The translations under genes and the position numbers were made by a program. Positions 58,863-64,000 of a stretch of 64,000 bases of DNA are shown one piece after another. Position 1 is the stretch's first letter. Each line of letters begins with the position of its first letter. The stretch comes from Desulfovibrionales bacterium. GTDB lineage: Bacteria; Desulfobacterota; QYQD01. The notes beneath the pieces are model-generated. The model was not told the DNA's origin. It saw nothing but the letters and a program-made list of their open reading frames with translations, and made no database searches. The DNA is taken from the NCBI GenBank assembly GCA_028715605.1, contig JAQURM010000002.1:124001-188000 (forward strand), written 5' to 3'.

Positions 58863-61571
58863 TTGCGTATGAATGTGAAACAGGTTTCCGGATCAAAAAA
58901 AGGCGTTGATAGAAGGTCGGCCGGGGATCATAGGCAGATAGAGCTTATCACCACGCACCTCAATGCTGACTTTGACGCCCTGGCTTCCATGCTGGCCGCC
59001 AAGAAACTCTATCCCGGCGCCATATTATCTTTTCCCGGCTCCACGGAAAGGACTATCAGGGACTTTTTTGTACAATCGACGGCCTATCTTTATGATTTTA
59101 CCCGCATAAAAAATGTCCCCATAGCGGACATACGCCGGCTCATTCTGGTGGATACCAGACAGCCGGGGCGTATTGGCCGGTTTGCGGAGGCATTGCAAAA
59201 CCCGGGCATAGAGGTCCATATTTATGATCACCATCCTTCTTCCGCCGAGGATATTAAAGGTAGCGTGGAAATCATACGTCCGGTAGGCGCTGCGGTTACT
59301 ATTCTGACGGGGTTATTACAGGAGAAAGGAATAGACATCACCCCGGAAGAGGCCACTATCATGGCCCTGGGTATCTATGAAGACACCGGCTCCTTCACCT
59401 TCACTTCCACTACTGCCGAAGACCTGAAAGCCGCATCCCTTCTGCTCGAAAAGGGGGCGGACCTCAACATTATTTCAGATATGCTGGCCCAGGAGCTTAC
59501 GGCTGAGCAGGTCTCCATACTTAATGACCTGATTCAGTCGGCTTCAACCTATACCATCCGGGGGATCGATATCGTCATCAGCAAGGTCATAGCCAATAAG
59601 TATGTGGGTGATCTGGCCGCGCTGGTGCACAAACTTATGGACATGGAGAATCTGGAGGTCCTTTTCTGTCTGGCTTCCATGGAAGATCGCATTTTTATTA
59701 TTGCCCGCAGCCGCAACCCGGAAGTTAACGTGGCTACGATCCTGGCTGATTTTGGCGGCGGGGGGCACCCCACTGCGGCTTCTGCCACGATAAAGGAACT
59801 AACCATACTGGAGGCGGAAGAAAAACTCATCGGCATTCTGCATAGGGAAATAAGCCCGCAGAAGACGGCGCGGCAGATTATGTCCGGCCCGGTTATCCAT
59901 GTCGCCCCGGATCTCCCCATGAAACAGGCTAATGAGATGCTGACCCGCTATAACATAACTGTCCTGCCGGTAATAGAAGACGGCAAGATCGCGGGGCTTA
60001 TTTCCCGCCGGGTCATTGAAAAGGCCATTTTCCATGGATTAGAGAATCTGCCGGTCAGCGAATACATGACTACCGAATTTGCGGTGGTTGGTCCGGAGGC
60101 CAGTTTCTACGAAATCCAGGCTATCATTATAGATCACAAACAGCGTTTTCTCCCGGTCGTAGAGGCCGGCCGGGTAGTGGGGGTTATTACCCGCACAGAC
60201 CTTCTGAATATTCTGGTAGCCGATGAGTCACGTATTCCCCACCATATAATAGAAGAACAGGAAAAAGGATATTATGCAAGGGAAAGGAATATCACCGCTC
60301 TTCTCCGTGAGCGGCTTCCGGCGCATATAATATCCTTACTGGAGGCCATTGGTAAGATAGCAGATGAAGTTAATTGCAACGCGTATGTCGTGGGAGGATT
60401 TGTCCGGGATCTCCTCCTGCGCGTGCCTAATCTGGATATGGACCTGGTTATTGAAGGCGACGGCATCAGGTTTGCCCAGCGGCTGGCGGAAAAGTTTTCG
60501 GCCCGGGTCAAAAGCCATAAGAAGTTTGGCACGGCTGTGGTCGTTTTCCCGGACGGTTTTAAATTAGACGTGGCCACCGCCCGTCTGGAATATTACGAAT
60601 ATCCGGCGGCTATGCCCACCGTTGAGTTAAGTTCCATTAAACTGGATCTTTATCGACGGGACTTCACCATTAACACCCTGGCCATAAGACTTAATCGACC
60701 GCGTTTTGGCACCCTTGTTGATTTTTTTGGAAGCCAGCGAGACCTAAAGGACAGGCGCATTCGCGTCCTGCATAATCTAAGCTTCGTGGAAGACCCTACC
60801 CGTGTCTTCCGGGCCATACGATTTGAACAGAGATATGGCCTGGAGATAGGAAAACATACGGCAAACCTTATCCAGAATGCGGTGCGTATGAATTTATTCG
60901 ACCGGCTTTCCGGCAAAAGGCTTACGAGTGAACTGAGGCTTATACTATCTGAAGAGAACCCATTGCCTGCCGTCAAACGCTTGGCCGGGTTTGATCTTCT
61001 GAAATTTATTCATCCGGCCATTTCGTGCACCGGTGAAATAGAGAATCTGTTTAACAATCTGAAGGCCGCCCTTTCCTGGTATCATCTGTCTTTCATCGAT
61101 AAACCGGTCGGGAGCTGGGTGTCTTATCTTTTAGTCCTGACGGAGCGCTTGGCTGACGCAGAATTCGGGGCCCTCTGCGACCGGCTGGCCGTTTCACCCC
61201 GTCAGAAATCAGGTTGGATGCAGGAACGGGAACTGGCGAATAAGGGCCTGGCTCACCTGAATCAACGGGAGCACATACTGCCTAGTGAAATTTGCACGCT
61301 CTTAAGACCGCTTAGCGCTGAATTCATATTATATATGATGGCCAAGGCTGCAAAAAAGACTGGCCAAAAAGCCATTTCTTTGTATATTACAAAGCTCAGC
61401 AGCGTAAAACCGCAGATCACCGGAGATGATCTCATTGCCTTGGGGCTCGAGCCAGGGCCGCAATTCAAGACCATCCTTGAAGCCGTATTAAAGGCAAAAC
61501 TAGACGGCTCGGTGAAGTCTAAGCCTGATGAACTAAGATTTGTCCGGGAAAACTATATAAAGAAGGGATAA
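58863..61571 (+). CDS. DHH-CBS-CBS-tRNA nucleotidyltransferase/poly(A) polymerase fusion
   Basis: A 902-residue fusion. Residues 25-320 form a DHH/DHHA1 phosphoesterase (NADFDALASMLAAKK, DHHPS, GGGGHPTAAS). Residues 335-455 are two CBS domains. From residue 490 it is a class II nucleotidyltransferase (AYVVGGFVRDLLLRVPNLDM, DLVIEGDG, RRDFTINTLAIRL, EDPTRVFRAIRFEQRYG). In related bacteria such enzymes add A or CCA to tRNA, with the DHH part of uncertain role. It lies five bases after xerD. Confidence 0.94.
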   Translation: MRMNVKQVSGSKKGVDRRSAGDHRQIELITTHLNADFDALASMLAAKKLYPGAILSFPGSTERTIRDFFVQSTAYLYDFTRIKNVPIADIRRLILVDTRQPGRIGRFAEALQNPGIEVHIYDHHPSSAEDIKGSVEIIRPVGAAVTILTGLLQEKGIDITPEEATIMALGIYEDTGSFTFTSTTAEDLKAASLLLEKGADLNIISDMLAQELTAEQVSILNDLIQSASTYTIRGIDIVISKVIANKYVGDLAALVHKLMDMENLEVLFCLASMEDRIFIIARSRNPEVNVATILADFGGGGHPTAASATIKELTILEAEEKLIGILHREISPQKTARQIMSGPVIHVAPDLPMKQANEMLTRYNITVLPVIEDGKIAGLISRRVIEKAIFHGLENLPVSEYMTTEFAVVGPEASFYEIQAIIIDHKQRFLPVVEAGRVVGVITRTDLLNILVADESRIPHHIIEEQEKGYYARERNITALLRERLPAHIISLLEAIGKIADEVNCNAYVVGGFVRDLLLRVPNLDMDLVIEGDGIRFAQRLAEKFSARVKSHKKFGTAVVVFPDGFKLDVATARLEYYEYPAAMPTVELSSIKLDLYRRDFTINTLAIRLNRPRFGTLVDFFGSQRDLKDRRIRVLHNLSFVEDPTRVFRAIRFEQRYGLEIGKHTANLIQNAVRMNLFDRLSGKRLTSELRLILSEENPLPAVKRLAGFDLLKFIHPAISCTGEIENLFNNLKAALSWYHLSFIDKPVGSWVSYLLVLTERLADAEFGALCDRLAVSPRQKSGWMQERELANKGLAHLNQREHILPSEICTLLRPLSAEFILYMMAKAAKKTGQKAISLYITKLSSVKPQITGDDLIALGLEPGPQFKTILEAVLKAKLDGSVKSKPDELRFVRENYIKKG

Positions 61572-61578
61572 TTACAGA

Positions 61579-62244
61579 TTGGAAGAGACCATACAACGTC
61601 TGGTGATACTGGTTCCGGCTGTATTGCTGGCTGTCACGGTGCATGAGGTCGCGCATGGTTGGGTGGCCGACCGCCTGGGGGATAAGACGGCGCGTCTGCA
61701 TGGGCGGCTGACCTTTAATCCCATAAAACATCTCGATTTGGTGGGTACGGTGGTATTTTTTCTGACGCAGATGATCGGCTGGGCAAAACCGGTGCCCGTT
61801 AACCCGTATAATTTTCAAAATCCCCGGAGAGACATGGTCTGGGTATCTCTGGCCGGTCCCCTTTCCAACCTTATCCTGGCGGTCTGCAGTGCGATTCTGT
61901 ACCACTTACTGGCTTCCGGTTTCAGTTTGGGCAGCGGGGGCCTTTCCACTTCGCTGGCCTTTATAACGGAGCCGCTTTTATTGATGAGTTATGCTGCGGT
62001 GCGCATTAATGTCGGGTTGGCTATTTTCAATATTATTCCCATCCCACCTTTAGACGGCAGCAAAATTCTGGCCGGTATTCTCCCGGCCTCACTGGCCGAT
62101 AGTTACGCCCGCATAGAGCGTTTTGGTTTTTTGATTTTACTTTTATTACTGTTCACGGGCATTATCGACCGGCTGGTTTTTCCTGTGATAAGAATGCTGA
62201 CCGGGTTGCTGTTGCAAAGTGATATGGTTTTCGCCTGCTGTTAA
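61579..62244 (+). CDS. Site-2 protease (M50 family)
   Basis: A 221-residue membrane metalloprotease. The zinc motif is HEVAHGWVADRLGD in the first membrane segment, and the second ligand motif is NIIPIPPLDGSKIL. It is of the short FtsH-independent type without PDZ. TTG start; it begins seven bases after the preceding gene. It cleaves membrane-embedded substrates, which here are unknown. Confidence 0.9.
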   Translation: MEETIQRLVILVPAVLLAVTVHEVAHGWVADRLGDKTARLHGRLTFNPIKHLDLVGTVVFFLTQMIGWAKPVPVNPYNFQNPRRDMVWVSLAGPLSNLILAVCSAILYHLLASGFSLGSGGLSTSLAFITEPLLLMSYAAVRINVGLAIFNIIPIPPLDGSKILAGILPASLADSYARIERFGFLILLLLLFTGIIDRLVFPVIRMLTGLLLQSDMVFACC

Positions 62245-62273
62245 CAGAGCAATTGACCGGTAAGGAGATATTC

Positions 62274-63287
62274 ATGGCGGAACCGAAGAGGATCCTAAGC
62301 GGTATGCGGCCTTCAGGCCGCCTCCATCTCGGACACCTGCACGGTGTACTTAAGAACTGGTTATCCCTGCAAAAGGAATATGATTGTTTTTTCTTCGTGG
62401 CCGACTGGCACTCGCTGACCACAGAATACAATAATGCCGGAGAAATTCAGGGCAATATTGTCAACATGGTTATTGACTGGCTGAGTGTAGGCATTGATCC
62501 GGTGAAAAGCACTCTCTTTATCCAGTCAGAAATCAAGGAGCACGCTGAACTGCACCTGCTGCTGTCCATGATTACCCCGCTGCCCTGGCTGGAGAGAAAC
62601 CCTACTTACAAGGAACAGCAGGAGCAGCTTGTCAATAAGGATCTGAACACCTATGGATTTTTAGGTTATCCGGTGTTGCAGGCGGCTGATATTATCATGT
62701 ACAAGGCAAACGGGGTGCCGGTGGGCGTCGATCAACTGCCCCACGTGGAGCTGACCCGCGAGATAGCAAGGCGTTTTAATTTTATTTACAAAGAGGTTTT
62801 TCCCATACCGGAACCAATGCTTGCCGAGGTTCCGAAGCTGCCGGGCATTGATGGCCGCAAGATGAGCAAAAGCTATGGCAATGCCATATTTCTCTCGGAT
62901 ACGCCGGAAGAAATGTCACACAAGATAAGCCAGATGGTGACGGATACCAACCGTATGCGGCGCAAAGACCCGGGCGACCCGGAAAGGTGCTTTGCCTTTG
63001 CCCTGCATCGCCTTTACTTTCCGTCTGTGGTTCTGGACGAGATCACGGATGCCTGCAAAAAAGCGACTATAGGCTGTGTGGAGTGCAAAAAGAGGCTGGC
63101 ATCTGCCGTCGTTTCCGCTATGGAGCCAATCCGGGAGAAGAGGCGGTCTCTGCTCAAAAAATCGGAGTGGGTTATAGAGATTCTGGAGAAAGGATCACAC
63201 AAGGCCCGGCAGCAGGCCATGGCCACCATGGAAGAGGTGCGTGGCGCCGTCTGGGGTACTCAGAGATGGAATATCAAGTCAAATTAG
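62274..63287 (+). CDS. trpS: Tryptophanyl-tRNA synthetase
   Basis: A 337-residue class I synthetase charging tRNA-Trp. HIGH region GMRPSGRLHLGHLHGVLKNW and KMSKS region GRKMSKSYGNAIFLSD are both intact, with VGVDQLPHVELTREIARRFN between them. ATG 62274 has AAGGAGA upstream. It overlaps scpA by 22 bases. Confidence 0.97.
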   Translation: MAEPKRILSGMRPSGRLHLGHLHGVLKNWLSLQKEYDCFFFVADWHSLTTEYNNAGEIQGNIVNMVIDWLSVGIDPVKSTLFIQSEIKEHAELHLLLSMITPLPWLERNPTYKEQQEQLVNKDLNTYGFLGYPVLQAADIIMYKANGVPVGVDQLPHVELTREIARRFNFIYKEVFPIPEPMLAEVPKLPGIDGRKMSKSYGNAIFLSDTPEEMSHKISQMVTDTNRMRRKDPGDPERCFAFALHRLYFPSVVLDEITDACKKATIGCVECKKRLASAVVSAMEPIREKRRSLLKKSEWVIEILEKGSHKARQQAMATMEEVRGAVWGTQRWNIKSN

Positions 63288-63973
63288 ATGCCTTTGAGGG
63301 CCCGCTGGATTTACTCCTCCATCTCATTAAAAAGAACAAAGTCAATATCTACGATATCCCCATTGCTGTAATAACCCGGCAATACCTGGAATATCTCGAC
63401 CTTATGCGTGTCCTCAACATTGAGGTGGCCGGAGAGTTTCTGGTTATGGCGGCCACCCTTGCCCATATCAAGTCGCGCATGCTCCTCCCCCAACCTCAGG
63501 CAGAAGATGAAGAGGACCCCCGCCTGGAAATTCTACGTCCCTTGCTGGAACTTTTGGAGATCCAGGACGTCGCCGGGGAACTGGTAAAACGCCCTCTGCT
63601 GGACAGGGATGTCTTTTGCCGCGATTTTGTGCCGGATGAAGTAAAGGAAGGAGATGAGGAAAAGGAGCCGGCCGCATTTGCCGTGGGGATCTTTGACTTG
63701 ATAGACGCCTTTCGCCGCCTGATGGAAAAAGAGTCTGTCGAGCATTTCATGGATATTACCCTGACCCGGATCAGTCTAAGTGAGAAGATAGATGAGATAT
63801 TAAATCTTCTTTCGCCGGGGCAGCCTGTTTCTTTTCACGCCCTTTTTACCGATCCATTGACCCGCCGCGGGATGATCCTTACCTTTATCGCCTTGCTTGA
63901 AATAGCCCGTTTGGGCCTGATCCAGATATGGCAGCGCCCTGCCGGCGGCGAGATAGAGCTTCAACTTAAATAA
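63266..63973 (+). CDS. scpA: Segregation and condensation protein ScpA
   Basis: A 235-residue kleisin of the SMC-ScpAB condensin. Landmarks: KLDAFEGPLDLLLHLIKKNK, NIYDIPIAVITRQYLEYLDL, EFLVMAATLAHIKSRMLLPQ, and a C-terminal winged helix (FIALLEIARLGLIQIWQ). The ATG lies inside trpS. Complete; scpB would be expected just beyond the window. Confidence 0.95.
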   Translation: MEYQVKLDAFEGPLDLLLHLIKKNKVNIYDIPIAVITRQYLEYLDLMRVLNIEVAGEFLVMAATLAHIKSRMLLPQPQAEDEEDPRLEILRPLLELLEIQDVAGELVKRPLLDRDVFCRDFVPDEVKEGDEEKEPAAFAVGIFDLIDAFRRLMEKESVEHFMDITLTRISLSEKIDEILNLLSPGQPVSFHALFTDPLTRRGMILTFIALLEIARLGLIQIWQRPAGGEIELQLK

Positions 63974-64000
63974 ATCAGACTTGCTATTTTGAAGGATTTC

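Overview
The window looks like a chromosome segment from an anaerobic Gram-negative bacterium, most likely a Desulfobacterota (deltaproteobacterial) lineage. This is inferred from gene content, not from a marker tree: a twin-arginine-exported selenocysteine formate dehydrogenase with FdhE, a B12-dependent class II ribonucleotide reductase, LarB, a PEP-CTERM protein, an outer-membrane porin, and a DHH-CBS-CBS-nucleotidyltransferase fusion typical of that group.

Layout. 1-4.5 kb: a minus-strand operon with a zinc-ribbon protein followed by a very large formylglycine-generating-enzyme-domain protein that runs off the left edge (GTG start at 2395, no stop in the window), plus a PilZ protein. 4.58-15.74 kb: an integrated element in tRNA-His, bounded by 50-bp direct repeats. 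It carries an integrase, a HigBA-type toxin-antitoxin pair, a lipoprotein, an SSB remnant, a terminase-small-subunit-like gene, an AlpA-like regulator, a CHC2 primase-helicase and, as apparent cargo, a PEP-CTERM/DUF1566 protein and a secreted trypsin-TPR protein. No capsid, tail or large terminase genes are present, so it resembles a phage-inducible chromosomal island (phage satellite). 15.7-20.1 kb: tRNA-His, tRNA-Arg, a LysR regulator, TlpA-like thioredoxin, creatininase-family protein, PHP phosphoesterase, smpB and ssrA (tmRNA). 20.1-22 kb: a small accessory patch downstream of ssrA with an orphan antitoxin, the 3-prime end of a group II intron maturase, and a two-gene TIR module (85-aa helical protein plus TIR protein).

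22-45.7 kb: core genes interspersed with repeats: radical SAM protein, CDF transporter, LarB, tRNA-Val, an ECF sigma/anti-sigma/DUF3106 operon, a GAFTGA-less sigma54-activator-like ATPase, a second PilZ protein, ndk, thiL, a lytic transglycosylase, nrdJ, ogt, trkA-trkH, a cold-shock gene with an unusual leader, rmuC, an Hsp20 gene, and the lon-PHP-flavoprotein-MBL cluster. 45.7-56.5 kb: polyprenyl synthase; then fdhA (in-frame UGA, with a candidate SECIS hairpin), fdhB and fdhE; a redox trio (degenerate rhodanese, MauE/DoxX, thioredoxin with no canonical start codon); a TAT-exported beta-carbonic anhydrase and a porin. 56.7-64 kb: an unknown helical protein, then xerD, the DHH/CBS/polyA-polymerase fusion, a site-2 protease, trpS and scpA in one tightly spaced run.

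How it fits together: the periplasmic formate dehydrogenase, periplasmic carbonic anhydrase and porin point to formate/CO2 chemistry outside the cytoplasm. TrkA/TrkH handle potassium, while Lon and Hsp20 handle protein quality. The intergenic spaces are unusually rich in at least six families of dispersed short repeats. One of these is inserted in frame inside the large FGE-domain gene, and several lie next to mobile or defence genes.
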